Shown piece by piece: positions 15,268 to 22,879 of a stretch of 30,129 nucleotides of DNA. The position numbers were made by a program, and so were the translations under genes. The first letter of the stretch is position 1, and each line of letters opens with the position of its first letter. Below the pieces are notes generated by a model, which saw only the letters and a program-made list of their open reading frames with translations, did no database searches and was not told where the DNA came from. Source of the DNA: Atopobium sp. UBA6362 (GTDB lineage Bacteria; Actinomycetota; Coriobacteriia; Coriobacteriales; Atopobiaceae). The stretch spans positions 1 through 30,129 of the forward strand of contig DJRK01000029.1 in the NCBI GenBank assembly GCA_002440065.1, read 5' to 3'.

Positions 15268-15854
15268 TACTTGAAGTAGCGGTCGAGGAAGCCCTTGAGC
15301 GCGCGGCCGTGGCGAGCCTCGTCGCGAGCCATCTCGTGGACGGTGTCGTGGATGGCGTCCAGACCGTTCTTCTTGGCGCAGGCGGCCAGCTCGGTCTTGC
15401 CGTTGCAGGCGCCGTACTCGCACTCGACGCGCCAGGCCAGGTTGTCCTTCGTGGTGGCCTTCATGTTGGGCTCGAGCTCGGTGCCCAGCAGCTCGGCGAA
15501 CTTGGAGGCGTGCTCGGCCTCCTCGTAAGCGGCCTTCTCCCAGTACAGGCCGACCTCGGGATAGCCCTCGCGGTGGGCGATGCGGGCCATGCAGAGGTAC
15601 ATGCCGACCTCGGAGCACTCGCCGGTGAAGTTGGCCTTGAGCTGGTCGAGGATGTACTTCTTGTCCTCGTCAGAGATGTTGGGGTTGTCCTTGACGGTCT
15701 TATCGTAGATGCCGTACTCGTGCTCGGAGGCGAGCTCCTGCTCACCCTCGACCTTCTCGAACTGGCTGGCCGGGGCGTGGCAGACGGGGCACTCCGCGGG
15801 CGGCTCGGCGCCCTCGTAGATGTAACCGCAGACCTTGCAAACCCACTTGTCCAT
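15267..15854 (-). CDS. Reverse rubrerythrin (N-terminal rubredoxin domain)
   Basis: This is a 195-residue di-iron peroxidase of anaerobes. The rubredoxin domain comes first (C6, C9 in CKVCGYIYEG; C22, C25 in CPVCHAP), followed by the ferritin-like four-helix domain with E79, EEAEH (111-115) and DEARH (178-182). That order, opposite to classical rubrerythrin, marks the reverse rubrerythrin type, which reduces hydrogen peroxide, and in clostridia oxygen, using NADH via redox partners. The start at 15854 follows a strong AAGGAGGTCC site. It lies 91 bases downstream of a PerR-like regulator gene and overlaps the DUF3783 gene by a TAATG junction, forming a peroxide-defence operon. Confidence 0.93.
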   Translation of the reverse strand: MDKWVCKVCGYIYEGAEPPAECPVCHAPASQFEKVEGEQELASEHEYGIYDKTVKDNPNISDEDKKYILDQLKANFTGECSEVGMYLCMARIAHREGYPEVGLYWEKAAYEEAEHASKFAELLGTELEPNMKATTKDNLAWRVECEYGACNGKTELAACAKKNGLDAIHDTVHEMARDEARHGRALKGFLDRYFK

Positions 15855-15875
15855 AACGGACCTCCTTAAATACTG

Positions 15876-15899
15876 GGCGAGCCTTCCCAGCGGCTCGCC
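15876..15899 (-). promoter_or_regulatory. Hairpin just upstream of the rubrerythrin ribosome site
   Basis: A perfect eight-pair stem, GGCGAGCC (15876-15883) with GGCTCGCC (15892-15899), lies 9 bases before the AAGGAGG of the rubrerythrin gene in the perR-rbr gap. No T-run follows. It may stabilise the downstream message or mark a processing site. Confidence 0.45.
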
Positions 15900-15945
15900 G
15901 CCCTCTCCTATGCCTAGCGACCCCGCGGGGCCGGAAAAGCCTTGC

Positions 15946-16365
15946 TTAGACTTCGCTCGCCTCGTCGGCCTTATTGGCCGCCTCGGCTCGCTGGCACTCT
16001 GGGCAGATTCCGTCGAACTGCAGGCTGTGGCCCAGAATCCGGTAGCCGGACGCCTCGCCCGCCTTTGCTTCGATACTACCCAGAATCGGGATGAGCACAT
16101 CGTCTACACGGCCGCAAGAGACGCAGCGGACGTGGTAATGCTCGAACGTCTGGTGGTCGAAGTGGTCCGCGCCGTTGTTTATCTTCACGCGCAGGAGCTC
16201 GCCTTCGTCGGAGAGCTTGTTGAGCGTGCGATAGACCGTCGCCTTGCTGATGGTCGGGTGCTCGGCGTGGACCGCCTCGTAGACGGCGTCGGCGGTGGGG
16301 TGGTTGGCCAAGTCGTGGACCGCGTTCTGGATAACGGTTCTCTGAACGGTCTGCCTGGCAGCCAT
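15946..16365 (-). CDS. perR: Fur-family regulator, PerR-like
   Basis: This is a 139-residue metal-dependent repressor. It has a winged helix with TISKATVYRTLNKLSDEGEL (38-57), the regulatory-metal segment HFDHQTFEHYHVRCVSCG (68-85), and a structural zinc site from C81/C84 and C121/C124. The location directly upstream of reverse rubrerythrin makes the peroxide sensor PerR the most likely member; iron-type Fur cannot be excluded from sequence alone. The start at 16365 follows AAAGGAGGACGC. Its promoter carries direct repeats and a 7-1-7 dyad that could be its own operator, implying autoregulation of the whole operon. Confidence 0.88.
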   Translation of the reverse strand: MAARQTVQRTVIQNAVHDLANHPTADAVYEAVHAEHPTISKATVYRTLNKLSDEGELLRVKINNGADHFDHQTFEHYHVRCVSCGRVDDVLIPILGSIEAKAGEASGYRILGHSLQFDGICPECQRAEAANKADEASEV

Positions 16366-16416
16366 CGCGTCCTCCTTTGCTCGGTTCCTTGGAGCTCGTC
16401 CCGGTGCTTGATTAGA

Positions 16417-16452
16417 AGTATACCTAAGTAGGAATGATTCGCAAGTAGGAAT
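16417..16452 (-). promoter_or_regulatory. perR promoter with overlapping putative Per/Fur box
   Basis: On the minus strand TTGCGA (16444-16439) and TATACT (16422-16417) are spaced 16 bases apart. The plus-strand motif AAGTAGGAAT occurs at 16426-16435 and again at 16443-16452, a 17-base period. Centred on 16436, TAGGAAT-G-ATTCGCA forms a 7-1-7 dyad with five of seven matched pairs, like Per/Fur boxes. The overlap with the promoter fits autorepression. Confidence 0.65.
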
Positions 16453-16506
16453 TTATATTATTTAGGCCACAACTGTTGATGCGGTTGTTCGGACCCGTGA
16501 GGGGGC

Positions 16507-16539
16507 GTGCGCCGAAAGATGCGACGCACGTCGGCGCAC
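16507..16539 (-). terminator. Hairpin at the tsaE stop codon, possible terminator
   Basis: A nine-pair perfect stem, GTGCGCCGA (16507-16515) with TCGGCGCAC (16531-16539), starts at the tsaE stop codon. No T-run follows on the minus strand, so it may mark a factor-dependent end or a stabilised 3' end of the acpS-nnr-alr-udg-tsaE transcript. Confidence 0.45.
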
Positions 16540-17033
16540 TACGCGGTCGCCGTGTTCAAGGCGCCAAGAAGGGCCTCTCCCCGGGCATCGTGGGCCACAA
16601 GCTCGACCTGACGCGACGGCTCCACGCCCGGTGCGGCCTCGTCGTCGAGGCGGCGCACGTAGACGTCCACGCGCTCGGGGCCGATCTCGTCGGCGAACTG
16701 CTCGCCCCACTCGATCACGCATGCGCCGTCGGCGCCCAGCACGTCATAGAGACCGATGTCCTCGAGCTGGTCGGGGTCGTCGAGCCGGTACAGGTCAAAG
16801 TGGTAGAGCGGCAGGCGGCCGCCCTCGTAGACCATCTCGATCGTGAACGTGGGGCTCGTCACATCGGCGTCGATGCCCAGTCCCGCGGCGATTCCCTTGG
16901 TGAGCTGGGTCTTGCCGGCGCCGAGGTCGCCCGTGAGCACGAGGACGTCCCCCGCCTGGAGGGCTGCGCCGATCTTCTTGCCAAGAGAGACGGTCTCGGG
17001 CTGTGAGGCGGTCGTGAACTGGATGGACGACAT
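16539..17033 (-). CDS. tsaE: t6A synthesis ATPase TsaE
   Basis: This is a 164-residue P-loop ATPase that drives the TsaB-TsaD complex through its catalytic cycle in tRNA t6A37 formation. It shows Walker A LTGDLGAGKTQLT (33-45), the switch motif TSPTFT (59-64), HFDLYRL (78-84) and VIEWGEQF (106-113) with the conserved glutamate and tryptophan. The last 20-odd residues are variable. The ribosome site is weak (GCGAG). It follows the UDG gene by 39 bases. Its partners TsaB and TsaD are fused at 12132-14555, about 2 kb downstream in the same direction, with a stress operon in between. Confidence 0.94.
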   Translation of the reverse strand: MSSIQFTTASQPETVSLGKKIGAALQAGDVLVLTGDLGAGKTQLTKGIAAGLGIDADVTSPTFTIEMVYEGGRLPLYHFDLYRLDDPDQLEDIGLYDVLGADGACVIEWGEQFADEIGPERVDVYVRRLDDEAAPGVEPSRQVELVAHDARGEALLGALNTATA

Positions 17034-17072
17034 GGGGACTCGCTTTCTGCGGGCGGACGATGGACGGGTAGC

Positions 17073-17717
17073 CTAGGGCTGGGCGGGATTCGGGGCGGCG
17101 GGCCGTGCGCCGGTCTCCACGGGATGGCTGCGGAGCCACTCGCCAACGAGCTGCAGGTCGGAGATGAGGAGCGGCTCCCACTCGCTGTGGTAGATGCAGG
17201 CCGCGGGGTGGAAGGTCGGGCACACGATGAAGTGGCCCGTCTGATGGAGCCGGCCGCGCAGGCTCGTCACGCCCGCGTTCGTGCGCAGGACGAACTGCGA
17301 GGCGAAGTTCCCCAGGCACACGATGACGTCGGGCCAGACGCTGCGGATCTGCTCGCGCAGGAAGGGCGAGCAGGCCGCGATCTCCTCGGGGCGGGGGTTG
17401 CGGTTCCCGGGTGGGCGGCATTTGATGACGTTCGCGATGTAGATCTGGTCGCGCGTGAGCCCGGCGTTGCCAAGAAGCGCGTCGAGCTTGTGGCCCGCGG
17501 CGCCCACGAAGGGCTCGCCCTGCAGGTCCTCGTTGCGGCCCGGCCCCTCGCCGATGAACATGACTCGGGCATGCGGGTTGCCCACCCCAAAGACGAGGTT
17601 CGTCCGGGTGGCGCCCAGCGGGCACAGCTGACAGTTGCCCATGACGGCGCGGATCTCTTCCAGCGAGACCTCGCGCGGGCCCTGGTGCTCGTGGCCCGGA
17701 ATCCTCATGACGCCCAT
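17073..17717 (-). CDS. Type-4 uracil-DNA glycosylase (4Fe-4S)
   Basis: This is a 214-residue family-4 uracil-DNA glycosylase that removes uracil from DNA. The four iron-sulfur ligands appear as C29/C32 (CQLC), C100 and C116. The uracil-binding motif VMFIGEGPGRNEDLQGEPFV (52-71) and the HPAA segment (170-173) are present, as is IANVIKCRPPGNRNP. The ATG at 17717 follows GAGGGGGCAAG; a second in-frame ATG is three codons further on. A longer open frame upstream is only the shadow of alr. It lies between alr and tsaE in an otherwise familiar acpS-nnr-alr-tsaE arrangement. Confidence 0.92.
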   Translation of the reverse strand: MGVMRIPGHEHQGPREVSLEEIRAVMGNCQLCPLGATRTNLVFGVGNPHARVMFIGEGPGRNEDLQGEPFVGAAGHKLDALLGNAGLTRDQIYIANVIKCRPPGNRNPRPEEIAACSPFLREQIRSVWPDVIVCLGNFASQFVLRTNAGVTSLRGRLHQTGHFIVCPTFHPAACIYHSEWEPLLISDLQLVGEWLRSHPVETGARPAAPNPAQP

Positions 17718-17741
17718 CTTGCCCCCTCGCCGCCGCTCCCG

Positions 17742-17789
17742 CAATTTGGGGTCGGATACCAAATTAAATTGGGGTCCGACCCCAAATTG
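17742..17789. repeat. Palindromic repeat AATTTGGGGTCGG between alr and UDG genes
   Basis: A perfect 15-bp inverted repeat, CAATTTGGGGTCGGA (17742-17756) with TCCGACCCCAAATTG (17775-17789), encloses an 18-base loop that holds a second ATTGGGG. The arms share the AATTTGGGG end with the GGGGACAGGTTCG palindromes at 21298 and 23892, suggesting one broad repeat family. It sits in an 80-base gap inside the probable operon. Confidence 0.7.
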
Positions 17790-17797
17790 AGGGTTGG

Positions 17798-18958
17798 CTA
17801 GACGTAGATCTTCTCGAGGCGCATGCCAAAGCCGCAGACGACCTCGTAGTTGATGGTATCGCGGATGCGCGCCTGCTCGTCGGCGGTGATGCGCTCGTCG
17901 CCGTCGGCGCCGATGACGGTGACCACGTCGCCGTACTCGATCGGCTTGGACGGGCAATAGGTCCGCGTGGTGTTCACGTCCACGGCGAACATGAACTGGT
18001 CCATGCAGATGTTGCCCACTTGGCGGTGGCGCGCGCCGTCCACGATGACGTCCATCTTGTTGGACAGGGTACGGGAGAGACCGTCGGCGTAGCCGATGGG
18101 GACGGTCGCGATCTGGATGTTCTGGCGCGGCACGCGATACGTCATGCCGTAGCCCACACCAGCCCCGACCTGCGGATAAACGACGCGGACGACGCGACCG
18201 CGCACGCTCATGACCGGCTCGAGGTCCATGACGGGCGCCGTCGACTCGGCAGGCTGCAGGCCGTAGAGGCCGATGCCCACGCGGCACATGTCGTTTTGGC
18301 ACTCGGGGTGCAGCATCGTGCCGGGAGTGTTGTCGCAGTGGACGAGGCCGCATTCGAGCCCCGCGTCCTTGAGCTCGGCGACCACGTTGTTGAACCGGTT
18401 GACCTGCAGGGCGAAGTCCCAGTCGTCCGGGACGTCCGCCGTCGCGAAGTGCGTGAACGTGCCCGCGCACTCGAGGCCGCGGTGGAAATCGATCGTGCGG
18501 CGCAGCTCGAGGGCGTCCTCCGGGCGCACGCCGATGCGCGTCATGCCGGTGTCGACGATCAGGTGGTAGCGCGCCACCCGCCCACGCGAGGCGGCGGCCT
18601 CGCCCAACGCGAGGGCGAACTCGGCGTCGTACACGGAAGGCATGATGTCGTGCTCGACGAGAAGCCCCACGCTCTCGATCGGCGGCTGCGACAGGATCAG
18701 GATGGGCCTCTCGATGCCGGCCTCGCGCAGCTCGATGCCCTCCTCGACGGTCGCCACCGCGAACTGGTCGGCCCCGGCGGCGAGCATCGACTTGGCGCAG
18801 CGCACGGCCCCGTGGCCGTACGCGTCGGCCTTGACCACGCACATCATCTTGACCCCGCGCGCGAGGAGGCGCTTGTACGCCGTGGTGTTGCGGCGCAGCG
18901 CGGAAAGATCGATCTCGGCCCAGGACCAACGCGTCTCGGGGCTCGTAATGCGTGCCAT
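17798..18958 (-). CDS. alr: Alanine racemase
   Basis: This is a 386-residue fold-type III PLP enzyme that interconverts L- and D-alanine for peptidoglycan. The PLP lysine is in VVKADAYGHG (K43) and the opposing catalytic tyrosine in GAGVGYGMTYR (Y270). HLIVDTGMTRIG, THFATAD and GLYGLQP are family landmarks. The start at 18958 follows AAGGAGAACCCC; a longer frame to 19054 runs into nnr. It lies 31 bases after the nnr stop and before the UDG gene, in the acpS-nnr-alr operon common to many Gram-positive lineages. Confidence 0.97.
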   Translation of the reverse strand: MARITSPETRWSWAEIDLSALRRNTTAYKRLLARGVKMMCVVKADAYGHGAVRCAKSMLAAGADQFAVATVEEGIELREAGIERPILILSQPPIESVGLLVEHDIMPSVYDAEFALALGEAAASRGRVARYHLIVDTGMTRIGVRPEDALELRRTIDFHRGLECAGTFTHFATADVPDDWDFALQVNRFNNVVAELKDAGLECGLVHCDNTPGTMLHPECQNDMCRVGIGLYGLQPAESTAPVMDLEPVMSVRGRVVRVVYPQVGAGVGYGMTYRVPRQNIQIATVPIGYADGLSRTLSNKMDVIVDGARHRQVGNICMDQFMFAVDVNTTRTYCPSKPIEYGDVVTVIGADGDERITADEQARIRDTINYEVVCGFGMRLEKIYV

Positions 18959-18989
18959 TGGGGTTCTCCTTCCGGTTTTTGAACCCAGT

Positions 18990-20606
18990 CTAGGCCTCTT
19001 GGCCCTCTGCGGCGTCGGGGACGAGCGCATGCTCCTCGATGACGTCCGCGGCAAGGCCTATGCGGTCGATGATGTCGGAGGCCATGACGCCGCGCGTGCC
19101 GAAGGCCTCAGCGGCGAGCGAGCCGGCGTAGCCGTGGATCTCGCACACGAGGGCGGCGAGAAGGGGCAGGTCGGCAACCTGTCCGTGCGACTGGGCCAGG
19201 TAGGACGCCATCATGCCGGCGAGGACGTCGCCGGAGCCGGCCGTGGCGAGCGCGGCGGGGCCGGGCTTGGGGAGCACGGCCTGGTCGACGCCCACGCACC
19301 CGGTCGCGGTGCCCTTGGCCACGATGACGAGCTCGCTGCCGCCGTCGGTCCAGATGACCTGGCGGGCGCATTCGAGCTGGTCCTCCAGCGTCGCGGGCGG
19401 GTTGCCGGCGCGGCCCACGAGGCGGCCGAGCTCGCGGCGGTGCGGCGTGAGGATGAGCGGCGCGTCGCGGCGCGTGAGCTCGGGGAAGTCGCACACGTTG
19501 TTCTCGGTAAGGCGAGCGAGGCAGTTCAGGCCGTCGGCGTCCACCACGAGCGGGCAGTCGGTGCGAAGAAGGGCGTTCACGCAGGTCACGGGGCCGCCGG
19601 CGACGCGCATGCCCGGGCCCACGAGCGTGGCCGAGTTGTGGGCCGCGAGCGCCGCGACCTTCTCGGCGGCTTCGGCGGTGAGGACGCCGTCGACGTCGCA
19701 CGGGAGGCCGACGACCGGGATCTCGAGCATGTGGGACTGCACGATGGGGACGATGGCGTTCGGCACGGCGAGCGTCACGTAGCCGGCGCCGGCACGGGCG
19801 GCCGCGCGGGCGGCCATGATCGGGGCGCCGGGGAAACGCGAGGAGCCGCCCACCACGAGGACGGAGCCGCGGCTGAACTTGTCGACGGAGGCCGACGGCT
19901 CGTTGACCACGTCGAGGTAGTCGACGAGGTCGGTGCGCCACGCCACGGGGTCGGCCTCGATCACGAGGCGCTCGGTCTGCTCGGCAAGGGGCGCCACGAC
20001 GATGACGCCGCAGGTGTCGCGGCCGTCGTCGGCAAGAAGTCCCGGCTTGAGCGCGATCATGGTGACCGTCATGTCCGCGTAGACGACGGGGCCCTCGGCG
20101 AGGCCGGACTGCGCGGAGAGGCCGCTCGGGACGTCGACCGAGACCACGCGGGCGCCGGAGGCGTTGATGGAGTCGATCCAGATGTCGTAGGGCGTGCGGA
20201 CGGCGCCGTGGAAGCCGGTGCCCAGGATGCAGTCGATGACGGTGTCGGCGTCGGAGAGCGCGTCGGCGATCTCCTCGCGCGAGGGGCCCACGAGCAGGGG
20301 CACGCCGGAGCGGACCGCGGACTGCGCGACCTGGCGGGCGAGGTCGCCGGTGAGCTCGTCGGGGTCGACGGGCGTCACGGCCTGCACGCTCACGCCGCGC
20401 GAGAGCAGCGCCTCGGCGGCCACCCAGCCGTCGCCGCCGTTGTTGCCCATGCCGCAGAAGACGACGACGTTCTTCGCGCCGAGCTCGTAGACCTCCTGGG
20501 CCACGGCGCACCCGGCGCGGTGCATGAGCTCGGAGACGCTCACGCCCACGCGCGTGAGGGCCACCTCGACGCGCTTGATGTCATCTATGTTCAAAACCGG
20601 CTGCAT
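18990..20606 (-). CDS. nnr: Bifunctional NAD(P)H-hydrate epimerase/dehydratase
   Basis: This is a 538-residue repair enzyme for hydrated NAD(P)H. The N-terminal YjeF_N domain (about 1-215) epimerises NAD(P)HX (CGMGNNGGDGWVAA at 51-64; VSVDVPSGLSA). The C-terminal ribokinase-like dehydratase (about 235-520) has TPHRRELGRL (387-396) and the nucleotide-binding ATAGSGDVLAGM (455-466). Length matches the full bifunctional form. The ATG is three bases from the acpS stop, so translational coupling is likely. The operon links it with acpS and alr. Confidence 0.96.
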   Translation of the reverse strand: MQPVLNIDDIKRVEVALTRVGVSVSELMHRAGCAVAQEVYELGAKNVVVFCGMGNNGGDGWVAAEALLSRGVSVQAVTPVDPDELTGDLARQVAQSAVRSGVPLLVGPSREEIADALSDADTVIDCILGTGFHGAVRTPYDIWIDSINASGARVVSVDVPSGLSAQSGLAEGPVVYADMTVTMIALKPGLLADDGRDTCGVIVVAPLAEQTERLVIEADPVAWRTDLVDYLDVVNEPSASVDKFSRGSVLVVGGSSRFPGAPIMAARAAARAGAGYVTLAVPNAIVPIVQSHMLEIPVVGLPCDVDGVLTAEAAEKVAALAAHNSATLVGPGMRVAGGPVTCVNALLRTDCPLVVDADGLNCLARLTENNVCDFPELTRRDAPLILTPHRRELGRLVGRAGNPPATLEDQLECARQVIWTDGGSELVIVAKGTATGCVGVDQAVLPKPGPAALATAGSGDVLAGMMASYLAQSHGQVADLPLLAALVCEIHGYAGSLAAEAFGTRGVMASDIIDRIGLAADVIEEHALVPDAAEGQEA

Positions 20607-20609
20607 GGT

Positions 20610-21167
20610 CTACTCCTCTGCGGAAGGTTCGGTGACTTGCGTTTTGACCTGGCCCGCCTCGTCCAAGGGCAGGCTCATCTGCGCGCTCTCGACGCGCTCG
20701 AGGTCGTCGAGCACGGAGCGCGCCTCGCGGAAGGTCGCGGCGAGGGCGCGGGCGGCGTCCTGCTTCGCGTCGGGCTTGGGACGCACGGCCTCGGTGACCG
20801 CCACGGCGTTGGCGACGGCGACCTCGCGCGTGTAGCTGATGGAGAGCGCGACCTCCATGACGCCCTTCTCGAGCGCGATCTGGGCGGCGCGGCCCACGAG
20901 GCGGGCGTGCACGCGGCCCTTCTCGTCGCGGGTCACGCTCACGTCCTTGACGCGCACCCCGTCGGCGAAGCCGCAGCCCAGGGCCTTGAGAACGGCCTCG
21001 CGCGCGGCCCACCTGGCCGCGTAGTGCTCCGCAGGGCGCGCGGTCTGCTCGCAGTAGATGCGCTCCTCCTCGGTGAAGACGCGCTTGAGGAAGTTGGGGC
21101 GGCGCTCGATGACGCGCTCCATGCGGGCGATCTCGAGCATGTCCACGCCTATGCCGGCAGCCGCCAT
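20610..21167 (-). CDS. acpS: Holo-[acyl-carrier-protein] synthase with C-terminal extension
   Basis: This is a 185-residue phosphopantetheinyl transferase that activates acyl carrier protein for fatty-acid synthesis. The core (1-125) has AAGIGVDMLEIARME (D9) and RWAAREAVLKALG (E57), the magnesium and CoA-binding residues. Residues from about 126 onward form a hydrophilic, helical, charged tail of around 60 residues that is not part of the usual 120-residue family. The ATG follows AAAGGGGAGGCAC. It is the first gene of the acpS-nnr-alr-udg-tsaE run. Confidence 0.93.
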   Translation of the reverse strand: MAAAGIGVDMLEIARMERVIERRPNFLKRVFTEEERIYCEQTARPAEHYAARWAAREAVLKALGCGFADGVRVKDVSVTRDEKGRVHARLVGRAAQIALEKGVMEVALSISYTREVAVANAVAVTEAVRPKPDAKQDAARALAATFREARSVLDDLERVESAQMSLPLDEAGQVKTQVTEPSAEE

Positions 21168-21205
21168 GTGCCTCCCCTTTCCGGATTGCGCGCCCTGGAC
21201 CGAAA

Positions 21206-21232
21206 ACGCGCGTCAGCCTCGCCGACGCGCGT
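21206..21232 (-). terminator. Terminator-like hairpin in the acpS leader
   Basis: A nine-pair perfect stem, ACGCGCGTC (21206-21214) with GACGCGCGT (21224-21232), is followed on the minus strand by TTTTCGG. It lies 39 bases before the acpS start. It may terminate read-through from glmM, or act as an attenuator if transcription of acpS starts upstream of it. Confidence 0.6.
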
Positions 21233-21248
21233 CGAATCAAACTAAGTT

Positions 21249-21257
21249 ATTTTAGCA
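21249..21257 (-). promoter_or_regulatory. Possible extended -10 promoter for the acpS operon
   Basis: TGCTAAAAT on the minus strand (21257-21249) fits an extended -10 element, without a good -35 box. It would place the terminator-like hairpin at 21206-21232 in the 5' leader of acpS. Confidence 0.35.
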
Positions 21258-21297
21258 GCGGTATATGGACAATTCCCGCAGACCGCCCCGTGACTAA

Positions 21298-21390
21298 ATT
21301 TGGGGACAGGTTCGATTTTCTTCCAAATGGAAGGATTTCGAACCTGTCCCCAATTACTCCCAAATGAGCACTTTCGAACCTGTCCCCAAA
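21298..21390. repeat. GGGGACAGGTTCG palindromic repeat, one and a half units
   Basis: AATTTGGGGACAGGTTCGA (from 21298) is mirrored by TCGAACCTGTCCCCAATT (ending 21355) around the core CTTCCAAATGGAAG. A further half unit, TTTCGAACCTGTCCCCAAA, follows at 21372-21390. The full unit is a long hairpin. The same family recurs at 23892-23950. It sits between glmM (stop 21398) and the acpS leader and probably also serves as a transcript end. It resembles REP-type intergenic repeats. Confidence 0.8.
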
Positions 21391-21397
21391 AACGGCG

Positions 21398-22735
21398 CTA
21401 GGCCTTGTAGGGCTCGAGGGCGCGGATGACGATCGCGTTGGCCTCGGCGCAGAGCTTCTCGTCGGGGGCCTCCGCGAGCACGCGCACGATGGGCTCGGTG
21501 CCGGAGGCGCGCACGAGCACGCGGCCGTTGCCCTCGAGGTACTTCTCGGCCTGGGCCACGGCGGTCGTGACCTCGGGCGCGTTCATCGCGGCGTTCTTGT
21601 CGGTCACGCGGACGTTGTCGAGCTGCTGCGGGTAGAGCTTCACGGGGCGCGTGAGCTCGGAGAGCTTCTCGCGCTCGCCGCGCAGGACCTCCATGATGCG
21701 CAGCGAGGTCATGATGCCGTCGCCGGTCTTCTCGAGGTCCGAGAAGATCACGTGGCCGGACTGCTCGCCGCCCAGGGTGTAGCCGTTCTCGCGCATGCAG
21801 GCGTAGACGTTCTTGTCGCCCACATCGGTCTTCTCGTAGGAGATGCCGGCCGCGTCGAGCGCGCGGAAGAACCCGAAGTTGGACATGACGGTGGGTACGA
21901 CCGTGCTCTTGGCCAGGCGGCCGTGCTTGTTCAGGTAGCAGCCGCAGACGTAGAGGATGAGGTCGCCGTCGACCACGTGGCCGCGCTCATCGACGGCCAG
22001 GCAGCGGTCGGCGTCGCCGTCGTAGGCGAACCCCACGTCGAGGCCGTTCTGCACGACGAAGCGCTGGAGCTGGTCGATGTGGGTGCTGCCGCAGTCGACG
22101 TTGATGTTGAAGCCGTTGGGCGAGTTGTTGATCACGTGGGTCTCGGCGCCCAGGGCGTCGAAGACGGGACGCGCGACGGAGGAGGCGGAGCCGTTGGCGC
22201 AGTCCAGGCCGATCTTCAGGCCCTGGAGGCTGAAGCCGCAGCTCGAGATGAGGCTCGAGATGTAGCGGTTGCGGCCCTGCATGTAGTCGACCGTGCAGCC
22301 GATCGCGTCGCCGGTGGCAAGAGGGACCTCGGACTTGCCGTCGATGTAGTCCTCGATGAGCTCGAGCACGTCCTCGTCCATCTTGTAGCCCTCACGGTTC
22401 ACGAGCTTGATGCCGTTGTCCGTGTAGGGGTTGTGGGAGGCGGTGATCATGATGCCGCAGTCGAAGGCGCCGTCGACGACCTCGTAGGAGACACCCGGGG
22501 TCGGGATGACGTGGAGCATGTAGGCGTCCGCGCCCGAGGCGACGAGGCCGCTCACGATGGCGGACTCGAACATGTAGCTGGAACGGCGGGTGTCCTTGCC
22601 CAGGATCACGCGGGCCTTCTTGCCCTGGCGCTTGCCGTAGTACCAGCCGACGAAGCGGCCGATCTTGTACGCGTGCTCGACGTTCAGGCCCTCGTTTGCG
22701 CGGCCGCGGAAGCCGTCGGTGCCGAAGTACTTCAT
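21398..22735 (-). CDS. glmM: Phosphoglucosamine mutase
   Basis: This is a 445-residue enzyme that converts glucosamine-6-phosphate to glucosamine-1-phosphate for UDP-GlcNAc and peptidoglycan synthesis. It begins with MKYFGTDGFRGRAN, has the phosphoserine loop ITASHNP (S100), the metal loop DGDADR (239-244), the sugar loop GGEQSGH (322-328) and the phosphate-binding RASGTEP (409-415). The start at 22735 follows GAAGGGACATCGC. It is a single-gene unit flanked by repeats and by the rpsI terminator upstream. Confidence 0.97.
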   Translation of the reverse strand: MKYFGTDGFRGRANEGLNVEHAYKIGRFVGWYYGKRQGKKARVILGKDTRRSSYMFESAIVSGLVASGADAYMLHVIPTPGVSYEVVDGAFDCGIMITASHNPYTDNGIKLVNREGYKMDEDVLELIEDYIDGKSEVPLATGDAIGCTVDYMQGRNRYISSLISSCGFSLQGLKIGLDCANGSASSVARPVFDALGAETHVINNSPNGFNINVDCGSTHIDQLQRFVVQNGLDVGFAYDGDADRCLAVDERGHVVDGDLILYVCGCYLNKHGRLAKSTVVPTVMSNFGFFRALDAAGISYEKTDVGDKNVYACMRENGYTLGGEQSGHVIFSDLEKTGDGIMTSLRIMEVLRGEREKLSELTRPVKLYPQQLDNVRVTDKNAAMNAPEVTTAVAQAEKYLEGNGRVLVRASGTEPIVRVLAEAPDEKLCAEANAIVIRALEPYKA

Positions 22736-22768
22736 GCGATGTCCCTTCTCGGTTGCACTGGTTCCTAG

Positions 22769-22774
22769 ATTGTA
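22769..22774 (-). promoter_or_regulatory. Possible -10 box for glmM
   Basis: TACAAT on the minus strand lies in an AT-rich patch (TTATACAATC) about 34 bases before the glmM ATG and downstream of the rpsI terminator. No clear -35 box is seen at the proper spacing. Confidence 0.4.
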
Positions 22775-22820
22775 TAACCAGCGACGTCTTGGGGGCGGGG
22801 GTACACCCCGCGGACACAAG

Positions 22821-22851
22821 AAAAGGGCCTGCCGAGAAAATCGACAGGCCC
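22821..22851 (-). terminator. Rho-independent terminator of the rplM-rpsI operon
   Basis: A ten-pair stem with one mismatch (22825-22834 and 22841-22851, GGGCCTG with CAGGCCC) is followed on the minus strand by TTTTCTT. It lies about 29 bases after the rpsI stop. Confidence 0.9.
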
Positions 22852-22879
22852 CCAAAGGTGCAAAAGGCGCTCGAAGGCC

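Noticed and set aside
17718..18929. Extended upstream reading frame of the UDG gene
   Set aside because: The extension is the antisense-like other frame of alr; a good ribosome site and the conserved N-terminus support a start at 17717.
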